A stretch of DNA of 64,000 nucleotides from Gordonia hankookensis. GTDB lineage: Bacteria; Actinomycetota; Actinomycetes; Mycobacteriales; Mycobacteriaceae. The notes under the pieces were generated by a model. The model was not told the origin of the DNA. It was given only the letters and a program-made list of their open reading frames with translations, and made no database searches. Shown here piece by piece: positions 11,742 through 19,969 of the stretch. The stretch is taken from assembly GCF_014673215.1 (NCBI RefSeq), contig NZ_JACWMS010000002.1, forward strand, positions 558,001 through 622,000, in the 5' to 3' direction. A program made the position numbers and the translations under genes. Positions within the stretch are counted from its first letter, which is position 1. Every line of letters begins with the position of its first letter.

Positions 11742-12994
11742 CGGGCCAGCCGCAGGCCGGAGAACGCCCACCGGGCAGGGGCCGGAAAGAAGTTCCGGTA
11801 GGTCACCCGCTCGTGGCCCGACGGCGTCACCGCGCTCGCGCCACGAAGGACATGCTGATCGCACATGAACTTCCCGTTGTACTCACCCACCGCGCCGTTG
11901 GCCGGGACGAAGCCCGGATACGGCAGGTACGCGCTGGCGGTCCATTCCCAGACGTCACCGACCATCGACGTCGCCGCCCGGCCCGGATGGCATCGCGCCG
12001 GATCGAGCAGTTGTCCGCGCGCCTCACCCGCGGTGGCCGCAGCTGCCTCCCACTCGAACTCGGTTGGCAGGCGCGCACCCGCCCACCGGGCGTAGGCGTC
12101 GGCCTCGTAGAACGAGACGTGTACGACCGGCTCGTCGAGCGCCAGACGACGACGGCCGGACAGCGTGAACGTGGTCCACTCGCCGTCGCTGTACTGCCAA
12201 TACTCCGGTGCTTGCCAACCGGTTTCGTGGATGTGTGCCCAGCCGTCGGACAGCCACAGCTCGGGTCGGCGATACCCGTCGTCGGCCATGAACTCGAGCC
12301 ACTCGGCATTGGTCACCGCTCGTTCGGCGATCTCGAAATCCTCCAGGAAGACGCGGTGGCGCGGGCCCTCGTTGTCGTAGGCGAACGCTGCGTCGGGTCC
12401 TCGGTGGGCGCCGATCTCGGTGATCCCGCCGCTCAGTGACCGCCATGTGAGGGGTTCGGAGACCTCGGCGTCATCGGCCTCGCGATCGACGTAGGCGGGC
12501 GCGAAGGCGTGTGTGGAGAACAGATGCTTGATGTCCATCAGCAACAGTTCCTGGTGCTGTTGCTCGTGGTTGCACCCGAGCTCGACCAACGCGAGCAGGT
12601 CGTCGTCGAGGGCGCCGCGCTCGAGCGCGTCGACCATCGCACTGTCGACGTATTCGCGGTAGTGGGCGATGTCGGCGACGCCGGGACGCGTCACCAATCC
12701 ACGCTCCGGACGCGGATGCCGGGCACCGACCGCCTCGTAATAGCTGTTGAACAGGTACCGGTAGGTCTCGTCGTACACCGCGTACGACGGGTCGGCGCGG
12801 AGGATGAACTCTTCGAAGAACCACGTCACGTGGGCGCGGTGCCATTTGGCCGGACTGGCGTCGGTCATCGACTGCGGCGTCTGGTCCTCGGCGGACAAAT
12901 TCGCGGTCAAGGTGTCGGTCAGAGCACGGACATCGAGGAATCTGCCGGCCTGGGTCGGCGTAGACGTCGGTGTCACACGATTGGTGATGCTCAC
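11738..12994 (-). CDS. egtB: Hercynine oxygenase (sulfoxide synthase) EgtB
   Basis: A non-haem iron enzyme joining a thiol (gamma-glutamylcysteine in mycobacteria) to hercynine with O2. It has 418 residues: an N-terminal DinB_2 domain, then an FGE-sulfatase-like domain. Iron-ligand candidates are His52 or His55 (WHRAHVTW) and His143/His147 (HEQQHQE). The C-terminal half has the formylglycine-enzyme-type block LPTEFEWEAAAA and GDVWEWTASAY. The GTG at 12994 follows GGGAGG by six bases. No egtC or egtE lies next to it and no egtA is in the window. Confidence 0.94.
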   Translation of the reverse strand: MSITNRVTPTSTPTQAGRFLDVRALTDTLTANLSAEDQTPQSMTDASPAKWHRAHVTWFFEEFILRADPSYAVYDETYRYLFNSYYEAVGARHPRPERGLVTRPGVADIAHYREYVDSAMVDALERGALDDDLLALVELGCNHEQQHQELLLMDIKHLFSTHAFAPAYVDREADDAEVSEPLTWRSLSGGITEIGAHRGPDAAFAYDNEGPRHRVFLEDFEIAERAVTNAEWLEFMADDGYRRPELWLSDGWAHIHETGWQAPEYWQYSDGEWTTFTLSGRRRLALDEPVVHVSFYEADAYARWAGARLPTEFEWEAAAATAGEARGQLLDPARCHPGRAATSMVGDVWEWTASAYLPYPGFVPANGAVGEYNGKFMCDQHVLRGASAVTPSGHERVTYRNFFPAPARWAFSGLRLAR

Positions 12995-13174
12995 TGGTAC
13001 CTCCCGTATGTCTGTGTGCCCCGGCACCTATTCGACCGGGAGGACGGGCAACCCTGGCATCCATCGTTGCGACGGTGTGCGCCGCTGTCAACGACGATGC
13101 CGGGACCGAAGCCCATCGCATCACATGGCACCGACAAGTTCGGGCCACCGGGATGGACCGCGACCGCATTCATC

Positions 13175-13219
13175 GTCAACTCAAGGTTGACCCGGTGTGC
13201 TCGTCAACCTAGTGTTGAC
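13175..13219 (+). promoter_or_regulatory. Leaderless promoter overlapped by two identical-type operators
   Basis: Two 17-bp perfect inverted repeats of form GTCAAC-N5-GTTGAC occur at 13175-13191 and 13203-13219, centres 28 bp apart. A sigma-A-like promoter is laid across them: -35 TTGACC at 13187-13192 (end of repeat 1), a 17-bp spacer, and -10 TAGTGT at 13210-13215 (inside repeat 2). The expected start of transcription falls on the ATG at 13222, and there is no ribosome site. A repressor bound here would block both promoter elements. Confidence 0.8.
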
Positions 13220-13221
13220 GC

Positions 13222-13959
13222 ATGCCGAAACCAGAGAAGCCCATCGTCCTGCAGAACACCCGCCTCGACGACCTGATCGCAGGCATCCGGACCGTGCACG
13301 ACGATCCGCTCGACCAGCTCGCCTCCGCCGTCGTCACCGCCGAACACCTCGGCGAGGTCGCCGATCATCTGATCGGACACTTCGTCGACCAGGCCCGCCG
13401 CGCCGGGGCGTCGTGGACCGAGATCGGGTCGAGCATGGGCGTCAGCAAGCAGGCCGCGCAGAAGCGGTTCGTCCCGCGCACCCCGGATACACCGCTCTCC
13501 GAGGAGTCGAACCCGTTCGGGCGCTTCACCCCTCGAGCCCGGAACGTGGTGGCCGAGGCCAACAACCTCGCCATCGGCGAGTACAGCGAGTCCGTGACCC
13601 CGGAACACCTCGCCCGCGGCCTGGCCGTCGCGCCCGAGTCGGTGGCCGACCTGACACTGCGTGCGCAGGGCGTCGAACTGACGGAACTGGCCGCTGCGTG
13701 CACGCCGGAGACCCCGGCCGCGGGGCAGACCGACGGCGACCGGAAGTCACTCGTACCGTTCGACGAGCGGTCCAAGGCCGTGCTCGAGACGACGGTCGGC
13801 ATCGCGCTGGAGATGGGCCACAACTATGTCGGCACCGAGCATCTCCTGCTGGCGCTGTTCACGGACCCGCCGGTCGCCGGCACCCTGCGATCACTCGGCG
13901 TCGGGGTCGAGCCGGCGCGGACCTTCATCCAGGAGACCCTCGCCGAGTTCACGAAGTGA
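13222..13959 (+). CDS. Clp-N-domain protein with N-terminal helix-turn-helix
   Basis: A 245-residue protein. Residues about 50-76 (ARRAGASWTEIGSSMGVSKQ) read as a helix-turn-helix. Two Clp amino-terminal repeats follow: FGRFTPRARNVVAEANNLA around residue 94 and FDERSKAVLETTVGIALEMG around residue 179, with the usual EHLARGL / EHLLLALF helices. There is no AAA+ ATPase domain. It may act as a DNA-binding protein that also recognises or imitates ClpC substrates or adaptors. Because its promoter carries paired operators and it has its own HTH, autoregulation is a reasonable inference. Confidence 0.85.
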   Translation: MPKPEKPIVLQNTRLDDLIAGIRTVHDDPLDQLASAVVTAEHLGEVADHLIGHFVDQARRAGASWTEIGSSMGVSKQAAQKRFVPRTPDTPLSEESNPFGRFTPRARNVVAEANNLAIGEYSESVTPEHLARGLAVAPESVADLTLRAQGVELTELAAACTPETPAAGQTDGDRKSLVPFDERSKAVLETTVGIALEMGHNYVGTEHLLLALFTDPPVAGTLRSLGVGVEPARTFIQETLAEFTK

Positions 13960-13998
13960 ACCGGTGAGAGATGATCCGGGATCAGACGTGAGCCGGGA

Positions 13999-14508
13999 TC
14001 AGTCGCCGTCCCGGTCGGCCTCTTCGGATTCCTCGACTGTGTCGACGTCGATGTAGTGCACCGCGGCCTCCTCGGCCGAGGCGCCCGCCCCGTCGATACC
14101 GGCATCGGTGGCGATGGACTCCTGCTCGTCGTCCACCCCGGTGCCCTCGTCGGGCGCGATCAGCCGGCCCGCCCGGCCGCCGCCGGCCTGATCGGTGTCG
14201 TCGTAAGCGTCGTCACGATCGGAAGCGTGTGAGCGCCAATCCTTTTCGATGTCGTCGAGCGGGTCGCTCGCGCCGATGTCGGGTTCCTCCTCGGAGAGCC
14301 GCTCGTCGAGGGTCTCGCCATCCCGCTGTTCCTGTGCGGTCAGCCCTCGACGTGCGCCGCTCGGACGGTGATCCGGCGGCGAGTAACCCTCGTCGAGGAC
14401 GTCGTCCACACCACGATCGTCGAGGGTGTCCTCGGGCTGGAGCTGGTCGTCGTCGTCGAGGCTGTATTCGCCGTCGGACCCTTCCGGGGTGCTGCCGATG
14501 TCACTCAC
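13999..14508 (-). CDS. Acidic DUF5709-type protein
   Basis: A 169-residue, strongly acidic, low-complexity protein with no membrane span. The segments SLDDDDQLQPEDTLDDRGVD, LDEGYSPPDHRPSGA and ETLDERLSEEEPD are typical of the actinobacterial DUF5709 family, whose function is unknown. The GTG at 14508 follows GAAGG by a few bases; the longer open frame to 14646 contains a Cys/Arg-rich, unlikely N-terminus. It is convergent with the Clp-N gene. Confidence 0.75.
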   Translation of the reverse strand: MSDIGSTPEGSDGEYSLDDDDQLQPEDTLDDRGVDDVLDEGYSPPDHRPSGARRGLTAQEQRDGETLDERLSEEEPDIGASDPLDDIEKDWRSHASDRDDAYDDTDQAGGGRAGRLIAPDEGTGVDDEQESIATDAGIDGAGASAEEAAVHYIDVDTVEESEEADRDGD

Positions 14509-14682
14509 GACCTTCACGATGCCAGTCCCGACGGGCGGGATCCACCGCGACGGAGAATCGTCGCACCGTCGACACGACACGCATGGACCGTCGTCGAGCG
14601 TCCGAAGCATTGTTGTCACTGACACGCCGCGGCAAACCGGAAACACCGTGGTCCGCGGCCGAGGTTCCGTATCCTCCGACCC

Positions 14683-15828
14683 ATGACCACACCGCCCGAT
14701 CCACGCAATCCCGGCAACCCCGAGCCCGACGACGGTGCCGGATACCCCGGGCAGGCCCCGGAACCCGCTGCCGGAAATCCGCCACCGTCCTCTCCCCCTC
14801 CATCCTCTCCGCCTCCATCCTCTCCGCCTCCATCCTCTCCGCCTCCCGGGTCGTACCCACCCCCCGGATCGCCGCCACCGGGATCACCCCCGCCCGCGTC
14901 GGGCCCCCCAGCCGGGTCGACCCCGCCGCCTCCCGGCGGCTATCCGCCGCCCGGCTCGTACCCGCCGCCGGGTTCACCGCCACCGGGATCGGGATACCCC
15001 CCTCCGGGTGGCAACTACCCCCCGCCCGGCGGCAGCTACCCGCCTCCCCCGCCCCCCGGTGGTCAGCCGGGCGGATACGGGCCGCCCCCGGGTGGGTACG
15101 GTCCGCCCCCGGGCGGTGCGTACGGCGCGGTCCCCGGGGCCTCGGGCTACGGCGCACCCGCGACATCGCAGTTCTCCGTGGGTGATGCGATCAGTTACGG
15201 CTGGAACCGCTACAAGGACAACGCTCTTCCGTGGATTCTGATGGTCCTGATCGCGGTCATCGTCTCGGGTGTGATCAGCGGGATCGGCAGGGCGTCGTCC
15301 GCGCTGTGGATCGAGCTGGTGTTCGGCATCATCAGCGCGATCGTCGGCTACGTGTTCCAGGGTGCGTTCGTCCGAGGCGCACTGGATGAACTCGACGGCG
15401 GCAAGCCCGCGATCGGGAACTTCTTCCGGCTCAACTTCGGACCGGTGATCATCACCGCGCTTCTCGTGGCGATCGGCACCTACATCGGCCTGATCCTGAT
15501 CATCATCCCGGGCATCATCTTCGCCTTCCTCGCCTACTGGTCACTCACCTTCGTGGTGGATCGCGACCTGGACGCGATCGCAGGCATCAAGGCGAGCTTC
15601 TCGGTGATCAGCAAGAACGCCGGTCCGCTGTTCCTGCTGGCCCTGGCATGCATCGGACTCAACATCGTCGGCGCCATCGTCTGCCTGGTCGGCCTCCTGG
15701 TGTCGATCCCGGTCACCGTGATCGCGAGCACGTACGCCTACCGGTTCTTCACCGGCGGACAGATCGCGGCCGCCGGCCTCGCGGCGCCGCAGGCACCGCC
15801 GCCCTACCCGCCCAATCAGCAGTACTGA
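14683..15828 (+). CDS. Proline-rich multi-span membrane protein
   Basis: A 381-residue protein. Residues 1 to about 160 are Pro/Gly/Ser/Tyr-rich and low complexity. From about 165 on there is a hydrophobic domain with roughly six spans (ILMVLIAVIVSGVISGIG, ITALLVAIGTYIGLILIIIP, LFLLALACIGLNIVGAIVC), resembling the glycerophosphoryl diester phosphodiesterase membrane-domain group. A proline-rich cytosolic tail followed by such a membrane domain is common in mycolate actinobacteria; the function is unknown. The C-terminus is again proline-rich (APPPYPPNQQY). Confidence 0.8.
   Translation: MTTPPDPRNPGNPEPDDGAGYPGQAPEPAAGNPPPSSPPPSSPPPSSPPPSSPPPGSYPPPGSPPPGSPPPASGPPAGSTPPPPGGYPPPGSYPPPGSPPPGSGYPPPGGNYPPPGGSYPPPPPPGGQPGGYGPPPGGYGPPPGGAYGAVPGASGYGAPATSQFSVGDAISYGWNRYKDNALPWILMVLIAVIVSGVISGIGRASSALWIELVFGIISAIVGYVFQGAFVRGALDELDGGKPAIGNFFRLNFGPVIITALLVAIGTYIGLILIIIPGIIFAFLAYWSLTFVVDRDLDAIAGIKASFSVISKNAGPLFLLALACIGLNIVGAIVCLVGLLVSIPVTVIASTYAYRFFTGGQIAAAGLAAPQAPPPYPPNQQY
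14779..14838 (+). repeat. 15-bp coding tandem repeat (PPPSS x4)
   Basis: Four tandem units of a 15-base motif (core cctccatcctctccg) encode PPPSS four times at residues 33-52 of the proline-rich membrane protein. The last units are nearly identical at DNA level, so copy number could vary between strains by slippage. Further PPPGS/PPPGSY-type degenerate repeats continue to about 15100. Confidence 0.8.
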
Positions 15829-15863
15829 TCTCGCGGTACGGATCTCGGCGCCACCGCAACGGA

Positions 15864-15899
15864 CGAACCGGCCGCCACCCTCGGGTGGCGGCCGGTTCG
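15864..15899. terminator. Bidirectional hairpin between convergent genes
   Basis: CGAACCGGCCGCCACCC at 15864-15880 pairs perfectly with GGGTGGCGGCCGGTTCG at 15883-15899, so the stem is as long as the loop allows. It lies between the proline-rich membrane gene ending at 15828 and the DUF4282 gene ending at 15945. No T-run follows, so the terminator role is inferred from position and stability. Confidence 0.7.
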
Positions 15900-15944
15900 C
15901 CGTCTCGGCACCCGGACGTCAGCCCGTGGCCATGGCGTTGGCTC

Positions 15945-16520
15945 TCACAATCGTCCGTTGCCACGATGGTGGACGTCTTCGGACAGCCGGACCACGGCGT
16001 AATAGAGCTCCAGGGTCACCCGCAGGAATGCGAGGTAGATCAGCCCGATGATCGGGGCCAGGATCAGCGCGACGATGCCCGCACCGATACTCTCCGCGAA
16101 CCCCGCGATGATGAAGACGATGACGCCCAGGCCGAGGACGATCGTGCCGAGGATGTACACGACCTTCACCAGCGCGGGTGTCACGAAGGAGTTGAACCCG
16201 AAGTCGAACAGGGCGGCGAAGAAGCCCTTCGACGACGCCTGGCCGGGGCCGGTCGGCGGCGCGGCGGGGTATCCACCGAACCCACCGGACGGTTGCGCGC
16301 CATGACCCGCGCCCGACGGCGGCCCGTAACCGCCACCGGCGGGCTGTGTCCCGTAACCGCCACCGGCGGGCTGTGCCCCGTAGCCGCCACCGGCCGGCGG
16401 TGTCCCCCAGCCACCTCCGGGCGGCTGGGACCCGTAGCCGGGCGGCGGGGTGTGACCACCGGGTGGGTTGTACCCGGGGCCGTTCGGATCGTTCGGATTC
16501 GTCGGATCTCCTGATGTCAT
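15945..16520 (-). CDS. DUF4282 membrane protein with Gly/Tyr/Pro-rich N-terminus
   Basis: A 191-residue protein. Residues 1-95 are low-complexity GGGYGxQPA-type repeats; DNA units of about 27 bases recur near 16330-16400. The C-terminal DUF4282 domain has two spans (VVYILGTIVLGLGVIVFIIA and GIVALILAPIIGLIYLAFL) and ends in VTLELYYAVVRLSED. Function is unknown. It resembles the convergent neighbour in architecture (disordered Pro/Gly head plus small membrane domain), and the two may share a localisation or partner. Confidence 0.8.
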   Translation of the reverse strand: MTSGDPTNPNDPNGPGYNPPGGHTPPPGYGSQPPGGGWGTPPAGGGYGAQPAGGGYGTQPAGGGYGPPSGAGHGAQPSGGFGGYPAAPPTGPGQASSKGFFAALFDFGFNSFVTPALVKVVYILGTIVLGLGVIVFIIAGFAESIGAGIVALILAPIIGLIYLAFLRVTLELYYAVVRLSEDVHHRGNGRL

Positions 16521-16626
16521 GGCGCGAGGCTAGCAACGGAGTGCGTGATGCGCGGGAGTCGGAACACTTTTGCGCCTTCTCGGACGAAAGCGCTCGCATC
16601 CGGGCAGTTTGCGGAACAATCGAGGA

Positions 16627-17220
16627 ATGATCGAGGAGATGCAGGACGAGGCCGAGGCCCTGCTCTCGGCGGGCGAATACACCCATGCCCTCGCCGAATT
16701 CTCGGTGCTGCGCGAGATCCGGTCCCGTCGCGAGGGCCCGTACTCGATCAAGTACCTGTCGAATCTCCACGACTGCGTCCGGTGCATGTCGCAGCTGCAT
16801 CTCTGGGCGGACTCGACGCCGTTGTGCCGTGAACTCCACGGGAAGTACGTGCGGACCCATGGACCGGGCCAGACCGACACCGTCGACGTGGCCAAGCACT
16901 GGGCGTGGGCACTGCTCAACCTGCACGACTATCCGCCGGCCGTCCGCCTCTACCTGACCACCGCCGACGCACTGTGGGATGCCGACCCCGACCAGGCCCG
17001 GCGGCTGCTGGCAGCGGCGGTCGCCCACCGTACCGACGCCGATCCGCTGGCGATGATCGCCACCGACGACGCCCTCGTCGGCAACACCCTCATCGACACC
17101 GCACGGCTGACCCACAGCCACGACGTACTGGTGATGATCAACCGGCTCGTCGACGAGCTCCCGGCCAACGCGGAGTCGGCGCGCGCGTCGGTGACCTTCG
17201 ACGGGCTCGCCATCGCCTGA
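16627..17220 (+). CDS. TPR-like hypothetical protein
   Basis: A 197-residue, probably all-helical cytosolic protein. Helix pairs such as EAEALLSAGEYTHALAEFSV, HWAWALLNLHDYPPAVRLYL and DALWDADPDQARRLLAAAVA have the A-A-Y/F spacing of tetratricopeptide repeats, suggesting a scaffold. I do not recognise a named family. The start is uncertain: ATG 16627 and ATG 16639 both directly abut GAGGA/GAGGAG with no spacer, and a longer frame opens at 16570. It is divergent from the DUF4282 gene. Confidence 0.65.
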   Translation: MIEEMQDEAEALLSAGEYTHALAEFSVLREIRSRREGPYSIKYLSNLHDCVRCMSQLHLWADSTPLCRELHGKYVRTHGPGQTDTVDVAKHWAWALLNLHDYPPAVRLYLTTADALWDADPDQARRLLAAAVAHRTDADPLAMIATDDALVGNTLIDTARLTHSHDVLVMINRLVDELPANAESARASVTFDGLAIA

Positions 17221-17262
17221 ACTCCGGGGCGACGGCGAGCCTGCCGGCTCAGATCGTCTGGC

Positions 17263-17832
17263 TCAGATCGTCGGTTCCTCGATCTTCTTGGGCAGTGTCA
17301 CCAGCGTGACCACGCTGACCACGATCAGCATGATCGCGGCGACCCACAGGAAGGTGGCCAATGCGAGTCCGGGGATCGCCATCATCACGATGCCCGCGAT
17401 GATCGCGACGACACCGGAGAGCACCAGCAGCCACCGCGGCGTATGCACCGAACCGGCCACGGCGTGCGCCAGATCGGCGACGCCCTGGAAGATCCAGCCG
17501 ATACCGATGAAGATCGCCAGGAACACCAGCGACTCCTCGGGATTGAACAGCGCGATGATGCCCGCCGCGAGGATCAGCACCCCGACGAGGCCGAGGACGA
17601 ACCGCCAGCCACCGGACAACAGGTTGGCCGCGAAGGCCGTATAGATCCGGAACAGCCCGGCCACGATCAACGAGATCCCGAACAGGACACCGATCACGAG
17701 CAGCGTCGCGCCCGGCCATATCAGCGCGATGATTCCCAAGACGATTCCCACGATGGACGTCGCGATCATCATCGAGCGAACGGCATTCACCAATTCGTTC
17801 GGAATCTGCCTTGCGTAATCTGCAATTGTCAT
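17263..17832 (-). CDS. HdeD-like DUF308 membrane protein
   Basis: A 189-residue protein of six spans arranged as three DUF308 hairpins (for example IVGIVLGIIALIWPGATLLV, FVLGLVGVLILAAGIIALF and LVLSGVVAIIAGIVMMAIPG). The repeated pattern of a helix, Gly, a Pro turn and another helix is diagnostic of the HdeD family, linked to acid stress in enterobacteria; no function is established here. The ATG at 17832 starts MTIADYARQIPNELV. A 15-base direct duplication (GGCTCAGATCGTC units) overlaps the stop region near 17246-17274. Confidence 0.85.
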   Translation of the reverse strand: MTIADYARQIPNELVNAVRSMMIATSIVGIVLGIIALIWPGATLLVIGVLFGISLIVAGLFRIYTAFAANLLSGGWRFVLGLVGVLILAAGIIALFNPEESLVFLAIFIGIGWIFQGVADLAHAVAGSVHTPRWLLVLSGVVAIIAGIVMMAIPGLALATFLWVAAIMLIVVSVVTLVTLPKKIEEPTI

Positions 17833-17899
17833 GGAGGCAGGTTAGTACGTCTCGGAGGGTGCGACACCACATTCACCCGCCGAACAGAAGGGAAAATCA

Positions 17900-18778
17900 G
17901 TGTCGCTGATCGCATTCTTCTCGCACGATTCCGGGACGGCCGATTCCAGTGCGGAAGAATCCCGCGGATACACCCCCACCCGATTCGCGGCCAGCCTCTG
18001 GGCGCCGTCGACGTTGAACGGTCCCGCGGTGTGCGCGCTCGCCGCCCGCGCCGCCGAAGACGAGTTCGCGACGGAGGGATTCCGCACTGCACGGTTCACC
18101 ATCGAACTGTTCAAGGTCGCCAGGGACACCGTCACGGTCACGCGGGGCCGACTCGTCCGCGACGGCAGGCGGATCAAGGTCGCCGAGGTCGACGTGATCC
18201 AGGCCGCCGACGGTGTCGAGGTGATCGTCGCGCGCAGCACCACCGTGTTCGTCAGGGAGAGCACCGATCCACCGGGCGAACGCTGGAGCAGGCCTGCCGA
18301 CGCAACCCGGTTCCGGCCGCCCGAGACCGATGCCGACGATCATTTCCCCTGGTACGGGACCACATCGGAACACGGCGGGGAGATCATCTGGAGCCAGGAC
18401 ATGGCCGCCCAGCAGCACGGGCAGCGGAAATGGCTGTGGACCCGTGCCGTCTCCACCGTCGTCGGGGAGGATCCGACGCCGTTCCAGCGTGCGGTGATCA
18501 GCGGGGAGTCGACCAGCCTGGTCTGCAATTGGGGCACCGCGGGCATCGCCTACATCAACTGCGATCTCACCGTCGCGTTGTCCCGATTGCCGGTCGGCAC
18601 CCGGATCGGTGTCGAGGCGGCCACCCACCTGGAGACCGACGGGATCTCGACGAGCACCGCCAACCTCTACGACGTCGACGGACAATTCGGGGTCGGCATG
18701 GTCACGGGCGTGGAGAATGCGGCGGCGACCATCGATTTCACATCGGTGAAACCCGGCGAAAGGTATGCCGAAGGCTGA
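17900..18778 (+). CDS. Thioesterase-family (TesB/4HBT_3-like) protein
   Basis: A 292-residue protein. The N-terminal hot-dog half contains GYTPTRFAASLWAPSTLNGP followed by CALAARAAE and the strand TVTRGRLVRDGRRIKVAEVD, as in acyl-CoA thioesterase-like proteins. The second hot-dog half ends in SANLYDVDGQFGVGM-like STANLYDVDGQFGVGMVTG. The predicted role is hydrolysis of an acyl-CoA; the active residues were not assigned with certainty. The GTG at 17900 follows AAGGGA. It is divergent from the DUF308 gene. Confidence 0.75.
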   Translation: MSLIAFFSHDSGTADSSAEESRGYTPTRFAASLWAPSTLNGPAVCALAARAAEDEFATEGFRTARFTIELFKVARDTVTVTRGRLVRDGRRIKVAEVDVIQAADGVEVIVARSTTVFVRESTDPPGERWSRPADATRFRPPETDADDHFPWYGTTSEHGGEIIWSQDMAAQQHGQRKWLWTRAVSTVVGEDPTPFQRAVISGESTSLVCNWGTAGIAYINCDLTVALSRLPVGTRIGVEAATHLETDGISTSTANLYDVDGQFGVGMVTGVENAAATIDFTSVKPGERYAEG

Positions 18779-18830
18779 CAGACCTTATGTCGCGCTCCGA
18801 TGACTATCAGGTCTTGATAGGGTCTCGCTC

Positions 18831-19904
18831 ATGATGCGGCGTCTAGGACGATGGAGAACGGCATTCGCGGTTTCCGCCCTCGCGACCACTTTGACGGTGA
18901 GCCTGGCAACCACGCCATCCGCCGACGCTTTCCCGGTCGCAGCCGGTAACGGCAAGGTCGTCGCACGCCTCACCGGGCCGGGTTCGATCAACGACACGGT
19001 CGGCAGATACAACATCGTCGGTACCGACCTCGGTGTCATGTGGGACAACGGTCACGGCGAGATCATGACCGCCTTCGGGGACACCCAGTCGTTCAACGGA
19101 TGGTCACTGCTCTACGGCCAGCTCTGGTACTGGCGCTCCAACGTCCTGCTGCGCAGCACCGACCACAATCTCTCCGACGGCATGACGTTCACCGGCCACG
19201 CCGGCAGCCCGGGCAACGCCAAGCGACTGCTGAAGCCGGATCTGCGCCGTGAGGTCACGATCATCCCGACCGCGGGCATCGCGGCGAACGGCAAGCAGTA
19301 CATGAACGTCATGTCGGTGAAGCACTGGGGACCGCCGGGGATCTGGTTCACCAACTGGTCCGGTCTCGCCGCTTCCACCGACAACGGCCAGAACTGGAAG
19401 GCGGTGAACGCATTCCGGCCGAACGGCGGCGGCAACCACAAGTTCCAGATGGCCGCCTACCTGAAGGTCGGCAACACCGTCTACACGTACGGAACACCCG
19501 ACGGACGCTGGGGTTCGGTCTACCTGGCGCGGGTCAACGAGAAGGACATCGAACATCTCGGCAAGTACGAGTACTTCTCGTGGGGTCACTGGGTCAAGAA
19601 CAATCCGGAGTCGGCCACCCCGGTGATGGCTGCGCCGACCGGCGAGTTGTCGGTCGCCTGGAACGACTATCTCGGCAAGTACATCTCGCTGGGCACCAAG
19701 GACAACGGTGTGGTGTTGCGGACCGCCGACAATCCATGGGGTCCGTGGAGCTCCGGTGAGATCGTGGTGCCGGCAAACGACCCGTACTCCGGGTACGCAC
19801 CCTTCATCCACCCGTGGTCCAAGGGCAGCTCGCTGTACTTCACCTACTCGATCTACACCGGGTATCAGGTCTATCTGATGCGGCTTCCGCTGAACAAGCC
19901 CTGA
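18831..19904 (+). CDS. Secreted DUF4185 protein, GH183-like endo-D-arabinanase candidate
   Basis: A 357-residue protein with a cleavable signal peptide (FAVSALATTLTVSLATTPSADA, probable cleavage after ADA near residue 33). The mature part is the beta-rich DUF4185 domain (GRYNIVGTDLGVMWDNG, AFGDTQSFNGW, DPYSGYAPFIHPW). Members of DUF4185 were shown to include D-arabinan-cleaving GH183 enzymes in mycobacteria. In a host with arabinogalactan, wall arabinan remodelling is plausible but not proven. Start alternatives are the two consecutive ATGs at 18831/18834. Confidence 0.8.
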   Translation: MMRRLGRWRTAFAVSALATTLTVSLATTPSADAFPVAAGNGKVVARLTGPGSINDTVGRYNIVGTDLGVMWDNGHGEIMTAFGDTQSFNGWSLLYGQLWYWRSNVLLRSTDHNLSDGMTFTGHAGSPGNAKRLLKPDLRREVTIIPTAGIAANGKQYMNVMSVKHWGPPGIWFTNWSGLAASTDNGQNWKAVNAFRPNGGGNHKFQMAAYLKVGNTVYTYGTPDGRWGSVYLARVNEKDIEHLGKYEYFSWGHWVKNNPESATPVMAAPTGELSVAWNDYLGKYISLGTKDNGVVLRTADNPWGPWSSGEIVVPANDPYSGYAPFIHPWSKGSSLYFTYSIYTGYQVYLMRLPLNKP

Positions 19905-19922
19905 CGCGCGACCCGCATCGGG

Positions 19923-19952
19923 CCGCCACGGCCGGGCACCCCGCCGTGGCGG
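19923..19952. terminator. GC-rich hairpin between convergent genes
   Basis: CCGCCACGGC and GCCGTGGCGG form a 10-pair stem around a 10-base loop, between the DUF4185 gene ending at 19904 and the DUF305 gene ending at 19970. It probably serves both directions. No T-tract is present. Confidence 0.55.
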
Positions 19953-19969
19953 GGCACCCGGCCGACGGG

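Noticed and set aside
13172..13219. HspR (HAIR) or LexA site for the Clp-N promoter
   Set aside because: The GTCAAC-N5-GTTGAC repeats do not match CTTGAGT-N7-ACTCAAG or TCGAAC-N4-GTTCGA.
14779..14838. CRISPR-like repeat array in the proline-rich gene
   Set aside because: Units are 15 bp, contiguous, in frame and without spacers; they encode PPPSS.
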